From Pararhizobium gei (lineage in GTDB: Bacteria; Pseudomonadota; Alphaproteobacteria; Rhizobiales; Rhizobiaceae), in NCBI RefSeq assembly GCF_029223885.1, contig NZ_CP119409.1, positions 1,514,001-1,578,000 on the forward strand: a stretch of 64,000 nt of DNA. Reading direction: 5' to 3'. Positions 52,414 through 61,713 of this stretch are shown in pieces; position 1 is the stretch's first letter, and every line of letters starts with the position of its first letter. Both the position numbers and the translations under genes were made by a program. The notes under the pieces are model-generated. The model saw nothing but the letters and a program-made list of their open reading frames with translations. It did not search any database and was not told the origin of the DNA.

Positions 52414-55400
52414 CAGCGCCTGATCCCCATTGGCGGCAGGCCCATGCTCTGCAGCGCGCGGTTACTCTCCGAGCCCGCTTCCGTCATGTTGGCCGCATGC
52501 ATGCTGTCCAGGACGTACCGGTACTGACGACGCCCGTGAGCGTCGCGCTCCTCTTTCCTCTCGTTTTTAATCGGGATGCCGGTGTTATTCTCGACGAATA
52601 CATTGATCGGCGGCTCGGATCTGCCGCTGTTCTGATTGCCGCCCATCAACGGAGCGTAAGAAATAACCGACCCGCCCGGCACGAAGCCGCCGTTAGAAAA
52701 ACCCGGCAAGTCGTTGTCGTTTAACGCTTGGAGGAAAGCTCTTACGCCGGGCCGTGCAACGACAGGGGCCTTGACGACGAATTCCTTGCCATGAACAACG
52801 CCGGCGGGCTCGCGTGGGTCGCCGTCGCCAGTCCAGCCGCCGACCGAAAAGCTTTTTGGCCCGGCGGTACGCATTCCTGCCCAGGGATCAGCGGACGCTC
52901 CGCCGGTGAAAATCGATCCGATACCGTTTACGATCGTGCCGAGAAGGCCACCAAGGCCACCACCGCCGCCGGCTGCATTGCCGGCTGCGCTGAGCAGCGT
53001 CTGCCCGAACTGACCAAGCCCGCCACCCAGCTGGCCAAGGCCCTGACTGGCAACATTGGTCGACGCGGTGGCACGCCCGAGAGCCTCTTCGAATTTTCCG
53101 ACATAAGCCGTGCCGGTCGTGCCGAGAATATCAGCGCCAGCGCCGCCCCGTCCTACCGAGCCGGGACCACCAAACCATGCCTGAGACGCGCCGCTCATCC
53201 CGAACTTGTCGATATAGCCGCCAAAATATTTCTTGAAGATCGCATCCTGGGCGCTGTTGTCGTTGAGAAATTCGGTCGGCGAAAGACGGCGGCCCAACGT
53301 TGCCTCGCTCCACGGACCTACATTGTTGCCCATCACCTGATACGCGCCATAGGCACGATCACCATTTCGAGTAACAGGGCCGAGCGCGCGATAATTTCCG
53401 CCACTTTCAATCGACTTGATAGCCTGCGCCGCGAGGTCGATCTGTGTGTTGTTGTTCGCTGCAGGGCCTGCCCCGAGCAGAGCCTTGAATGGATCGGCCG
53501 CGCCACCGATCGCAGCCCCGTTAATCATGACGGTGCCAGCCGAAACGGACATCGAGCCGACAGATTGCAACGCCTGACCTGCCGCAGCCGTCACCGGGTT
53601 TTTTCCACCCAACATCGCCCCGAAGAATCCACCGATACCGCCGACACTCTCCATGGTTGGCAGATTGTCGCCGTAAACCGCGTTTTTCAAAGGATTTGCT
53701 GTGCTGAGCGTCAGCAGCTGCTTGACGATATCCTTGCCGACGCTTTCTGCAGCATCCGCGAGGCCATCCAGTCCCGAGGAAGCGCCGTCCACGAGCTGGT
53801 CGATCGCATCACGACCGACATCGCGGATGTCTTCCCAGGCCTTCTTCTTTTCCTTCAGGATCTCGATATTGCGCAGTAGGGCTGCATCTTCGGAGGCAAG
53901 ATCGACCTCTAGCCCCGCGCCCTGCAGCTGAGAGGCGATCGTCTGCTCTCGGTCGGTGCGTCCGAGCTGTTCAAGCTCAAAGCGGGCATTCTGGCGAAGA
54001 TCGGCGCGAGCCTGCATTTCCGCCAGACGTCCGAATTCGGCGGATTTCAGGCGAATACGTGCAAGTTCGGCTTCGTCAACCTTGGTGTTGTTGCGGGCAG
54101 CGTCTTCTTTAACCTGCGCTGTCAGTTGATATTCCATCCGCAGGCGAGCTGCTTCGCTGGCGGTCGCCCCGATGAGGGAGATCTCCAGGCGTTGGCTGTC
54201 GAGCGTCAGGTCGAGCGACCGGCCCCGTTCAAGCTGGGCGTCCGTAAGGCTCTTCTCGGCGCGCTCATAGGCTTCTTTTTCTGCAGTATCGATTCGCAGT
54301 TTGCGCGTTTTCGGATTGTCTTTTTCGCTGTCGGCAACAAGTTCGGCCTCACGACGAGCGATGGCTGCTTGCTCCTGAGGGGACCGGGCAAAAAGGCTTG
54401 AGCGCCGAATGGCGGCTTCCTGGCGAATACGTGCCTGCTCGGCGGACTGGTCGAGATAGGCATCCCGATCATCTGCAGCCGGACTATTGAGCAGAGGGCC
54501 GCGCGATGACGCGGAATTAAGCGCTGCCTTCAACCTGCCTAGTTCCGCAACTTTTTCGCGGATACGCAGTATCTCGGCCGTATCCTCTTTCTTCCCACGC
54601 GCCCAGGCATCCTCTTTGACCTGGCTGATAAGTTCATATTCCTGCCGCAGACGTTCCTGCTCGGTCTTTGTCTTGCCAATCAGAGAGTTTTCGAATTGCT
54701 GACGCTCAACCGATGCGTCCAGCGCGCGGTTTCTGCCTTCCCGTGCCGTGGCGTCGGCCGCTGCAGCCTGATCGAGAGAATTCTTCCGTGCGGCGGCAAT
54801 CTGCGCCTCCGCCTTGCCAGTTTCAATCTCCTGCCCGGCAAGCTGCAGACGTGTGCGCGCAGCGGCGATATCGGCCCGCACCAAAGGATCACGTTCGGTC
54901 TGAAGGCGCAGATCAAGAGCGGCGATCTCGGCGGCTCTCTTTTCCTCGGGGATCAGTGTTTGCAGCGCCCGCGTTTTCGCGTCGATCGCACGGGCAATAT
55001 TCTCGTTTTCCACCCCGCCCATTTCATCGACATTGCGACGGCGTTCCATGGCGGCAATATCATCGGTGAGCTGCTTGCGCCGGAGTGGAGATGCGTTTGC
55101 CGGAGATTTTTCCGCGATCCCGGATGCTACAGCGCCATTGGCGCGCAGCTGGTAAAAAGCCCTGACCCGTTCCGCATCTTCTTGCTCGCGGCGGCGCTCC
55201 ACCTGCAGCGTCTGCAGTTCGACCCGATCACGCTCAGATCTGTCACGAATGCCTTTACCCATTCCAAGGGTGAAGACGGGTCGGGCAGAGGTTCGGGCAC
55301 GGGCCGCTTCCAGTTCCTGGATCCGCTCATCACGGGTCGGTCCCTCGATCGCCGCGTTAACGCCGCTACCAATCGCGTCCCAGGCATTGGATGCGGCAGT

Positions 55401-56654
55401 GGCGACGGACTGCCATGCGCGGCCGAGAGCCGTGGTGGCTTCGCTGGCATCAGCGAGTTGAGACGGCAGCGCATCGAGCAGGACGCGCTGCGCGCCGGAC
55501 AGGTCATTCTGGGCTGCGAGCTTGCGCGCATATTCGGCCGTCGCACCGTTGATCAGGCCATACTGCCGGTACAGGGTCTCCGCTGCCTTTGCCGGGTCTG
55601 CAAACATCTCCGCAAGTTTTGCGCCGGCGTCTTCGGCGCTGAGGCCGAAGGTGGCACCAAAATCCCTGGAAATACCAATCAGGGCCTCGAAGTTTTCCGA
55701 GCCGATACGACCGGTGCGCAGAAACTGCGCCTCCATGGATCGCGCGGCCGAGACAGAAATATTCGCTGCGGCCGCACCGGCTTGCGCTGCGCGCTCCATC
55801 GACGCGGCTGTGCCGGCGGTGCTGCGGCCCAGCCCGGTGGCTGCGGTCTCTACCTCCTTTACCGAGTGCAGATACTGGTTCCAGGCGATGCTGCCAGCCA
55901 AAACCACGGCGGTGGTTCCGCCCACGGCGAGGCGCAAAGGCGTCGCGGCGGCAGCGGCGGCCTTCATGGCGTTGCCGATGCCGCCATAAGCCTGAATGAT
56001 TTGCGGGCCTTGCTGCAGGGCGACTTGCTGGATCGGCATGCCGAGCAGGAGCGACTGGACGGTGTCATTGGCCTGATAGGCCAGTTGCGTCTTTTGCCAC
56101 GGTTCAAGCTGCTGGGGACCGCTGCCCTTCTGGCGCTGCTGCTGCGTTCTCTGTGTCTGGAGAAGTGTCAACGTTGCCTGCCGCTGGCGACCGATCGCGG
56201 CTGTCATTTCGTCGTGACCGATCGCACCGAGCTTGTTTGCCTTGCGGATCCCCTCGACGGTTTCGCGATATTCCATAAGGGCTGCGTAGCGCGGGCTATA
56301 CTGCCGGCGCAGATCGTCCAGCATCTTTTGCGTCGGCCCGCCGGCACCTTCGCCGGACGGCTGTACAGGCAAAGTGGACGGCGATGACGATGGGGCGGCT
56401 TTCGGCGTCGGGCGCGGCCGAGCGGCCATTGCCTGATTGACACGGTCCCGCGCCGCTTTCTCGTCATTGGCGGCTGCGGCTGCCTTTCGCGACACGTCCG
56501 CATCCCGCTCCAGTGCGGCGGAGTGTTTTTCTAACGCCGCCGTCGCATCGGCCACCTCGTTGGCCACGCCATCCATTTCACGCTTTACGACCTCTGCCGC
56601 CGGCTTGACGGCAGAGGTATCGGCGCGAAAAACCATGTCCAGATTGACGGTCAA
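52413..56654 (-). CDS. Tail tape measure protein with lysozyme-like domain
   Basis: A 1413-aa protein: an N-terminal coil (MTVNLDMVFRADTSAVKPAA), hydrophobic segments near residues 190-260, long coiled coils and many Arg/Glu-rich repeats to about 960, then a C-terminal part with a transglycosylase/lysozyme-like module (IKSIESGGNYRAL, RAYGAYQVMG, GMSGASQAWFGG) and Gly-rich end. It sets tail length and may cut peptidoglycan on entry. The first 85 residues match the short homologue in element A. Confidence 0.88.
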   Translation of the reverse strand: MTVNLDMVFRADTSAVKPAAEVVKREMDGVANEVADATAALEKHSAALERDADVSRKAAAAANDEKAARDRVNQAMAARPRPTPKAAPSSSPSTLPVQPSGEGAGGPTQKMLDDLRRQYSPRYAALMEYRETVEGIRKANKLGAIGHDEMTAAIGRQRQATLTLLQTQRTQQQRQKGSGPQQLEPWQKTQLAYQANDTVQSLLLGMPIQQVALQQGPQIIQAYGGIGNAMKAAAAAATPLRLAVGGTTAVVLAGSIAWNQYLHSVKEVETAATGLGRSTAGTAASMERAAQAGAAAANISVSAARSMEAQFLRTGRIGSENFEALIGISRDFGATFGLSAEDAGAKLAEMFADPAKAAETLYRQYGLINGATAEYARKLAAQNDLSGAQRVLLDALPSQLADASEATTALGRAWQSVATAASNAWDAIGSGVNAAIEGPTRDERIQELEAARARTSARPVFTLGMGKGIRDRSERDRVELQTLQVERRREQEDAERVRAFYQLRANGAVASGIAEKSPANASPLRRKQLTDDIAAMERRRNVDEMGGVENENIARAIDAKTRALQTLIPEEKRAAEIAALDLRLQTERDPLVRADIAAARTRLQLAGQEIETGKAEAQIAAARKNSLDQAAAADATAREGRNRALDASVERQQFENSLIGKTKTEQERLRQEYELISQVKEDAWARGKKEDTAEILRIREKVAELGRLKAALNSASSRGPLLNSPAADDRDAYLDQSAEQARIRQEAAIRRSSLFARSPQEQAAIARREAELVADSEKDNPKTRKLRIDTAEKEAYERAEKSLTDAQLERGRSLDLTLDSQRLEISLIGATASEAARLRMEYQLTAQVKEDAARNNTKVDEAELARIRLKSAEFGRLAEMQARADLRQNARFELEQLGRTDREQTIASQLQGAGLEVDLASEDAALLRNIEILKEKKKAWEDIRDVGRDAIDQLVDGASSGLDGLADAAESVGKDIVKQLLTLSTANPLKNAVYGDNLPTMESVGGIGGFFGAMLGGKNPVTAAAGQALQSVGSMSVSAGTVMINGAAIGGAADPFKALLGAGPAANNNTQIDLAAQAIKSIESGGNYRALGPVTRNGDRAYGAYQVMGNNVGPWSEATLGRRLSPTEFLNDNSAQDAIFKKYFGGYIDKFGMSGASQAWFGGPGSVGRGGAGADILGTTGTAYVGKFEEALGRATASTNVASQGLGQLGGGLGQFGQTLLSAAGNAAGGGGGLGGLLGTIVNGIGSIFTGGASADPWAGMRTAGPKSFSVGGWTGDGDPREPAGVVHGKEFVVKAPVVARPGVRAFLQALNDNDLPGFSNGGFVPGGSVISYAPLMGGNQNSGRSEPPINVFVENNTGIPIKNERKEERDAHGRRQYRYVLDSMHAANMTEAGSESNRALQSMGLPPMGIRR

Positions 56655-57025
56655 TGCTTGATCTCCGCAAAGGCTTCGAGGGCCTTGGCTTCCATATGCT
56701 GCAGGTCTTCGAACACATGCTCCGGAGACTTCTGCCGTCGCATCACCACTTCGACGGCGTTATAGTCGAGGCCGGTCCAGATCATGCGCGTGAGACTAGG
56801 CGCACCGCGCCATTGGGTCTGGCAACCAAGGAAGGCCTGAAAGCTTGGCCAGTTTTCTCGCCAGATGCCGAGCACGTCGTCTTCTTTCGGTTGGGCTTCG
56901 TCGTCTTCGAATTCGAAACCGAGGATCCGGAAATCCTCGATAAGATCATCGTCGAGGGTGGCTGTTGCCTCCGGATCCGCCACGCCGTGCCGGAAAAAAA
57001 CCCAGGCACGCGCGGCGGCGGTTAG
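56651..57025 (-). CDS. Tail assembly chaperone, frameshift extension (GT-type, DUF1799-like)
   Basis: The 110-aa frame from GTG at 56983 (MADPEATATLDDDLIEDF) looks like DUF1799, but the same frame is open up to 57025, the exact point where a -1 slip on the upstream gene would enter it. The fused product therefore adds LTAAARAWVFFRHG and then this domain to the upstream protein. This is the G-GT arrangement of lambda-like tails. Independent expression from the GTG is also possible; no good ribosome site is seen there. Confidence 0.7.
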   Translation of the reverse strand, partial: LTAAARAWVFFRHGVADPEATATLDDDLIEDFRILGFEFEDDEAQPKEDDVLGIWRENWPSFQAFLGCQTQWRGAPSLTRMIWTGLDYNAVEVVMRRQKSPEHVFEDLQHMEAKALEAFAEIKH

Positions 57026-57396
57026 TTTCCCAGGCGCGCCTTGTCGGCCGCGAGGCTTTCGCCATAGGCGCGATAGACGCCAATCCGGAACCAGACGTTT
57101 TTAAGGGCCTTTTCAAAAACTTCAGGGGTGAACGGAACCGGTGTCTTGAGGTCCGCTTCGGTAACTTCGTCCCAGTTCTTGACGATCCGACGCAACTCAT
57201 CGAGTTCGTGCGCGTCCTGCTCCGAAGGCGGAAGAGTTGCGACCTTTTCCATGCGCGCAATCGCTTCGTCGCGGTTTTCCGCTTCGAACTCGATCTTCAT
57301 GGTCTGCTTCAGCACCTTCCCGGCATTGTCCGGATCGGGCGGCAGGATGGTCACCGGCCACCAGTAGCGGTAGGAATCAATGAGTGCGAATTTCAT
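57022..57396 (-). CDS. Tail assembly chaperone (gpG-like)
   Basis: A 124-aa protein (MKFALIDSYRYWWPVTI ... AADKARLGN) between tail tube and tape measure genes, the place of the tail assembly chaperone. Its last codons are CTG GGA AAC TAA, which contain the classical slippery heptamer. Most ribosomes should stop here and give the short form. Confidence 0.75.
   Translation of the reverse strand: MKFALIDSYRYWWPVTILPPDPDNAGKVLKQTMKIEFEAENRDEAIARMEKVATLPPSEQDAHELDELRRIVKNWDEVTEADLKTPVPFTPEVFEKALKNVWFRIGVYRAYGESLAADKARLGN
57025..57031 (-). promoter_or_regulatory. -1 ribosomal frameshift site GGGAAAC
   Basis: On the minus strand G GGA AAC is immediately followed by the TAA of the chaperone gene. 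Slipping to GGG AAA continues into the downstream frame without a stop for 124 codons. The heptamer type, its place and the gene order match the lambda G-T site (GGGAAAG). Confidence 0.8.
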
Positions 57397-57438
57397 GCGA
57401 TTGGTCTCCGTTGCGTTAGAAGAAAAAGAGCGGCGGCG

Positions 57439-58365
57439 TCAGCGAACGACGATCTTGATGTCGCCCGTGCCATGGTTGAGGATGTCGAGCGCCAGCGAAT
57501 AGTTGAGGAACCCATCGGTATTGCCGGGTTCCGGCTCGCCCGTTTCCACTTGCGCCATCTGGAATTCGACAATGTTACCGGCCGTCTTGCCGTGAACGCA
57601 GTTGATGACCCCCTCGGATCGGTCGATCGCCTTCTGAAAAAAGTTGATCGTTGCGAGGTCGGCCGGCCGCACGACGGCCGTGCCGGTGGCGTTGACGCCG
57701 GTGATGGCAATCAGCTCATCGCCGATCAGGAAGGACGGCGTCACCGTGTTTCCAAGGTTGATGGAAAGGCTCTCGGCCACCGCATCCCAGCCGTGGATGC
57801 TCAAGGTGGTATTGTCCTTCGAAACCGGTACCGGCTTCGTCCAGCCGGTCTTTGTCACCACAGGATTGGCCGTATCTGTGATGGTTCCGAGAAGGCCCGT
57901 GATCGTGGCGCGCATGCGCGGGATCTGCGAGGAGGTAAGGCTTGGAGCAAGGTTTGCCTTGGCACCGAGAAGGACATGCTGGATCTTGCCGATCACGAAA
58001 TAAACGGAGCCGCTATCGCCATCCTCGACCCGGCTATATTCGACCTTCTGGCCGGGCGTAATGGTCTCGGCCATGCCGGTCATTTTTGCGACCGAGCCCC
58101 ATTTCGGCGGCGTGCCCAGTACACCGGAGCCTGCGATTTCGATATCGCCTTCGATGGTCGCGTAAATGCCGGCAAGAATGACGCCCTGGTTGCCGAGCCA
58201 GGGCAACATCAAATCTCGCGTCAGGCGCTGGGCGACCATGGGGCGAAAGTTGACATTGCTCATAAGAATGTTGTCGCCGGCGACCGGCAAGGCATCCTCG
58301 CCATACTCGGTTTCGACCTTGACCTTGCAGGCCATCTTCCGGAAATATTTCGGCTCAAGCGCCAT
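57439..58365 (-). CDS. Phage tail tube protein
   Basis: A 308-aa protein with an N-terminal region (MSNVNFRPMVAQRLTRDL) and repeated beta motifs (GVLGTPPKWGSVAKMTGM, TGLLGTITDTANPVV, then QKAIDRSEGVINCVHG) of major tail tube proteins of long, non-contractile tails. It overlaps the small upstream gene. No sheath gene is present nearby, so the phage is a siphovirus-tailed Mu-like phage. Confidence 0.75.
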   Translation of the reverse strand: MALEPKYFRKMACKVKVETEYGEDALPVAGDNILMSNVNFRPMVAQRLTRDLMLPWLGNQGVILAGIYATIEGDIEIAGSGVLGTPPKWGSVAKMTGMAETITPGQKVEYSRVEDGDSGSVYFVIGKIQHVLLGAKANLAPSLTSSQIPRMRATITGLLGTITDTANPVVTKTGWTKPVPVSKDNTTLSIHGWDAVAESLSINLGNTVTPSFLIGDELIAITGVNATGTAVVRPADLATINFFQKAIDRSEGVINCVHGKTAGNIVEFQMAQVETGEPEPGNTDGFLNYSLALDILNHGTGDIKIVVR

Positions 58366-58567
58366 GTGCTTTTCCTTTCCGACCCGGTACTGCCGGCGTT
58401 TCGGTTTCGGTTTCGGTGATCGGCGCTGGCTCCGTTGTCCCGGCGGCCGACACGTCCGGCGTTGGTTCCGGGGCTTTCTTGGCCCAGGCTGTTGCGGCCT
58501 GAACGAGGGTGAGTTCGCCGGTTTCGGGGTCCCGCAGATAGGTGCCGCCGGATGTGGGTTGCGTCAT
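58355..58567 (-). CDS. Small phage protein
   Basis: A 70-aa protein (MTQPTSGGTYLRDPETGELT) with a Thr/Glu/Pro-rich, probably disordered tail. It sits between the tail terminator-like gene and the tail tube gene and overlaps both loosely. Similar small proteins occupy this place in other Mu-like phages; function unknown. Confidence 0.6.
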   Translation of the reverse strand: MTQPTSGGTYLRDPETGELTLVQAATAWAKKAPEPTPDVSAAGTTEPAPITETETETPAVPGRKGKAHGA

Positions 58568-58570
58568 GTT

Positions 58571-58993
58571 TCAGGCTCCGGTGAGAAGGTACGTGGTCTC
58601 CCACGTCTGGACGTAGATCGTGATGTTGTTGCCGATCGGCGTGCCTTCGCCGCCCACGAGCTCGATCGGGATGCTGTGTTCTGTCGGCTCCCAGCCGGCC
58701 AGGGCGTTTTGAATGTCACCTTTGATGGCGTCGAACTGGAGAGCCCGCAGGCCACCCTTGGCGTCATCGTGACGGCGCAGGACGAAGGCGACGAGGAACT
58801 GGAAGCCGACAACCTGCATGAAGCCACCGGTCGCAACCTTGTTCGCAGTGCCTTTCTCGCGGAACGGCACGACATAGGTGTAGCCGTCGCCGGGTGCGGT
58901 GCCCTTGAAGATGGCGTCCAGGTCCTCGGCCATATCGACGAAAGGAAGTGCCGGGGCTTCCGTTTTCAGGCGGTCAACGATCAGGGCTATCAT
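58571..58993 (-). CDS. Tail terminator/minor tail protein-like
   Basis: The start at 58993 overlaps the DUF1320 stop as ATGA. The 140-aa protein (MIALIVDRLKTEAPAL ... GNNITIYVQTWETTYLLTG) has the size and place of a tail terminator (lambda U / Mu gp37-like). No certain family was recognised, so the role is from position. Confidence 0.65.
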   Translation of the reverse strand: MIALIVDRLKTEAPALPFVDMAEDLDAIFKGTAPGDGYTYVVPFREKGTANKVATGGFMQVVGFQFLVAFVLRRHDDAKGGLRALQFDAIKGDIQNALAGWEPTEHSIPIELVGGEGTPIGNNITIYVQTWETTYLLTGA

Positions 58994-59412
58994 CGCCAGC
59001 CCCGCAGCGTGTCGCAGCCAAACACCTCGGCCGGCGCGAAAATCAGATAGTCGCCACCATTCGTCGTCGGGGTCGCGCCGCTCGGCAGCGGCAGCTTGAT
59101 CTGCCCGCGCGCGACGTCCTTCAGGGCGGCAATGGCGTCGTCGTAATCCTTCACGACGTTTTCTGGCGGCAGGTTGCGGTGCAGCCAATAGCGCGCGATC
59201 GACACGGCCCAGGTGGTCACGAGGCCGGGGATAACAGGCAGCGGCAGGACGTATTGCGTGGCGATGTAGCCGTCGATCGTATTGTCGGCATTGGCGAGAG
59301 CCTCGGCGATCACGTCGGGATCCGCCGCGCCGTCACTGTTCCGATCGGCAACCTGCAGAATTTCCCGTTCACCGGCTCGGGCGACAAGTGCGTCGATGGT
59401 TGCGTAGGTCAT
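58990..59412 (-). CDS. DUF1320 head-tail connector (Mu gp36-like)
   Basis: A 140-aa protein with the DUF1320 pattern: MTYATIDALVARAGEREIL at the start, then ALANADNTIDGYIATQYVLP and ARYWLHRN. In Mu this is gp36, an adaptor between capsid and tail. The order capsid, accessory genes, DUF1320 and tail terminator is as in Mu. Confidence 0.88.
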   Translation of the reverse strand: MTYATIDALVARAGEREILQVADRNSDGAADPDVIAEALANADNTIDGYIATQYVLPLPVIPGLVTTWAVSIARYWLHRNLPPENVVKDYDDAIAALKDVARGQIKLPLPSGATPTTNGGDYLIFAPAEVFGCDTLRGWR

Positions 59413-59502
59413 GGGGTCGTTCCGGTTTCAAGATGACGGCATGCAGTAGGGAGAAAACCGGACGCGCGAGACGCGCCCGGCAGATTTCAATTGCGCGAAG
59501 GA

Positions 59503-59817
59503 TCAGGTCCTTCGTCGGACCTCGGTGAAGTTGAGGGCATCGGTCGCCAGCGCTTCTTCGTATTCCGGCTTCAGGCGGTCGATGGTTTTGACGGCCTCGG
59601 GTGCCATGACATCCGCGATCGACGGCTGGTTGACGGTGAAGCTGGCAGGAAGTGTGAGGCGCAAGTCGTCGATTTCGTAGGGCATCACGACGTGAGCACT
59701 GAGATGAACAGCCGGACGGCGCACTGTCACATCGTCGTCATCGCCGCAGGAGGTAAGCAGCACAGGAGCAGAAATACAAAAGGCAACGGCGAGTAGGCCG
59801 GAATAGAAACTTCGCAT
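59503..59817 (-). CDS. Phage-encoded small lipoprotein
   Basis: A 104-aa protein with a signal sequence and a lipobox (LLTSC followed by GDDDD). Four acidic residues follow the lipidated Cys. A lipoprotein set inside a structural operon is unusual. Phage lipoproteins such as T5 Llp block superinfection by covering receptors, so a similar role is possible. No homologue was recognised. Confidence 0.6.
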   Translation of the reverse strand: MRSFYSGLLAVAFCISAPVLLTSCGDDDDVTVRRPAVHLSAHVVMPYEIDDLRLTLPASFTVNQPSIADVMAPEAVKTIDRLKPEYEEALATDALNFTEVRRRT

Positions 59818-59923
59818 TGACGGTTCCTTGGTTGAGGATCGGGGCAGTTCAAAGAAACGACAGGGCGGCGGAAGAAAGATGCCGCCCTGTCGCTAAGGCC
59901 TGGCTTGCGAGGAAGGGACAGGT

Positions 59924-60379
59924 CTATTTGGGCTTGGATTTAACGGCGGGTTTGTCCGGATCGGGCGGGGCCACCGCCGCCGCGATCTTCACCGCCGCCT
60001 CTTCCTCCGCCTTCTCGATCCTGGCAGTGGCAGCTGCCTCGATCAGAGCAATGCGGTCGCTTGCGTCGTTCTCGGCGATCGAGATGCGCAGATCAGCTTC
60101 GGTTTGGATGAGCTTCACCCGTTCTTCCGCGTCGGCCTGGATAATGGCGGCACGGGCTGAAACCGCCGTTTCGATCAAGGCCGCGTTAAAAACAGCCGCG
60201 TCCTCGTCCGGATCAGCGTCCGGATCGAAAACCATCGTGACGGACAGGCGATCGACGTTTCCGCCATCGAGCAGTTGGAGCAGGATACCCTCGGAAACGA
60301 CGACACTTGCGCCGACGCCCTTGGTCTCATCATCGATCTTGGCTGGCGACGTCAACGCTGCAGAAAACATGCGTTCCAT
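59924..60379 (-). CDS. Phage protein with acidic coiled coil
   Basis: A 151-aa protein that starts 13 bases after the capsid gene. Residues 60-135 are a regular Ala/Glu/Ile-rich helix (VSARAAIIQADAEERVKLIQ), and the end is a Lys/Pro tail. It may be a capsid accessory or a head-tail linker; nothing more can be said from sequence. Confidence 0.6.
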   Translation of the reverse strand: MERMFSAALTSPAKIDDETKGVGASVVVSEGILLQLLDGGNVDRLSVTMVFDPDADPDEDAAVFNAALIETAVSARAAIIQADAEERVKLIQTEADLRISIAENDASDRIALIEAAATARIEKAEEEAAVKIAAAVAPPDPDKPAVKSKPK

Positions 60380-60391
60380 GATGGTCTCCCC

Positions 60392-61348
60392 TTACGCTGC
60401 CGGCGCGCCGGCGTTCTGGAAGAGGAAGCCGCCTTCGGCTCCGGTGAGGATCGGCCGGCGCTCGACCTTGGTCGGGTAGATCCAGCTGTCCGATTTGTTC
60501 TCGAAATACGGCTGCTCGACCAGCGGATAACCGCGCAGTTCGTAGGTATAGCCGTAGGATGGCACCTGAAAATTGTCGCCGGTCTCAGGCACATAGGCGA
60601 GGATGGCGTCATCGCCCCAGACGTCGTTTGCGAGCGCCGCATCATCGACCGTTTCCGGCAGGAACACGGCGGAGCCGATCACCACCTTTTTAACGTCCAG
60701 ATAGGCAGCGAGCATGTCCGTTGTGATGCTGTCTTTCGACGTGTACTTGAACTGCTCCTTGATCTTCGGGTGGTTCTTCAGACCATTACCGGCGTTCGGA
60801 CCCAGCGTGAGGGTGTTGGGATAGCGGCCGATCGAGCGGCGGATCATTTCCTTGCCGGCATCGATGTCCGCCTTCGGGTCGCTGTTTGCGCCGGTCCAGC
60901 GAGCCGCGCCGACCAGGGCGAGCTTGTGGTTGGCGTCGTAGGACGCGGCATTGCGGGCAATCTGGGCAGTCTCGTATTCCAGATTGAGATCGAGAACATC
61001 GAGAACCATGTTGATGGCACCCGCACCGAGGTCGATGCCGGGAACGCTCTCGGCCTCTTCCTGGTGTTCGACCGGAACCACGCCTTCGAGTGCATCCTGG
61101 ACAAGTGCGACGGCATCGGAAGCATAGCCGTACTGGACGCGCTTCTTGTCTGTACCCGGCGCACGCCGGGTGTTGAGCATCCGGAATGCTTCCTTACCGA
61201 AACGAATGACTCGCATCGAGCGGTTCGGGATCGACACGCGTGGAAACAGCGCGGTCGAGATGAAGGTCGAGTTGCGATAGCCGCGCGCATGCGTCGAGAG
61301 GATGGGATCGATGACGGCGGCTGTACGCAGATTGAGGGCTTTGACCAT
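60392..61348 (-). CDS. Major capsid protein (E-type)
   Basis: A 318-aa capsid protein, homologous to that of element A: FGKEAFRMLNTRRAPG, LALVGAARWTGANS, DAILAYVPETGD and PSYGYTYELRGYP. It belongs to the phage major capsid protein E family and follows the decoration protein gene by 11 bases. It forms the icosahedral head of prophage B. Confidence 0.88.
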   Translation of the reverse strand: MVKALNLRTAAVIDPILSTHARGYRNSTFISTALFPRVSIPNRSMRVIRFGKEAFRMLNTRRAPGTDKKRVQYGYASDAVALVQDALEGVVPVEHQEEAESVPGIDLGAGAINMVLDVLDLNLEYETAQIARNAASYDANHKLALVGAARWTGANSDPKADIDAGKEMIRRSIGRYPNTLTLGPNAGNGLKNHPKIKEQFKYTSKDSITTDMLAAYLDVKKVVIGSAVFLPETVDDAALANDVWGDDAILAYVPETGDNFQVPSYGYTYELRGYPLVEQPYFENKSDSWIYPTKVERRPILTGAEGGFLFQNAGAPAA

Positions 61349-61359
61349 GAATGGCTTCC

Positions 61360-61698
61360 TTAACGGATTAGGATGGTGACGAATTCACCGTCAGCGGCGG
61401 CGGTGAGGGCGCGGGCGAAGGGGTTTGCCGGTGTTGCACCGGCAGTCTTGACGCCACCGGCCGCAGCGGAAATCAGCCTGTCGCCCTTGGCGATGGCACC
61501 GCGTGCGCGAACACGCGCCCAGCCGAGGAGAATGACGGCAGTCGGCTGGCCGATTTCGGTGCAGGGGTGCTTTGCAACACCCTTGACAGCGACGTCATCG
61601 GCCACGATCAGCCCGTCGTTAAAACTGATCAGGTCGTAGGCGTCGAACAGCGTCGTCGGAATCGCCGTGTCCGTCAGGACATCATGAAAATGCTGCAT
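61360..61698 (-). CDS. Capsid decoration protein-like
   Basis: A 112-aa beta-rich protein (MQHFHDVLTDTAIPTTLF ... GKGDRLISAAAGGVKTAG) between protease and capsid genes, the usual place of a capsid cement/decoration protein such as DUF2190 or lambda D. The internal GDRLISAA and closing GEFVTILI are typical of that group. Element A lacks a counterpart. Confidence 0.75.
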   Translation of the reverse strand: MQHFHDVLTDTAIPTTLFDAYDLISFNDGLIVADDVAVKGVAKHPCTEIGQPTAVILLGWARVRARGAIAKGDRLISAAAGGVKTAGATPANPFARALTAAADGEFVTILIR

Positions 61699-61713
61699 GG
61701 GAAAATGCTCCTG

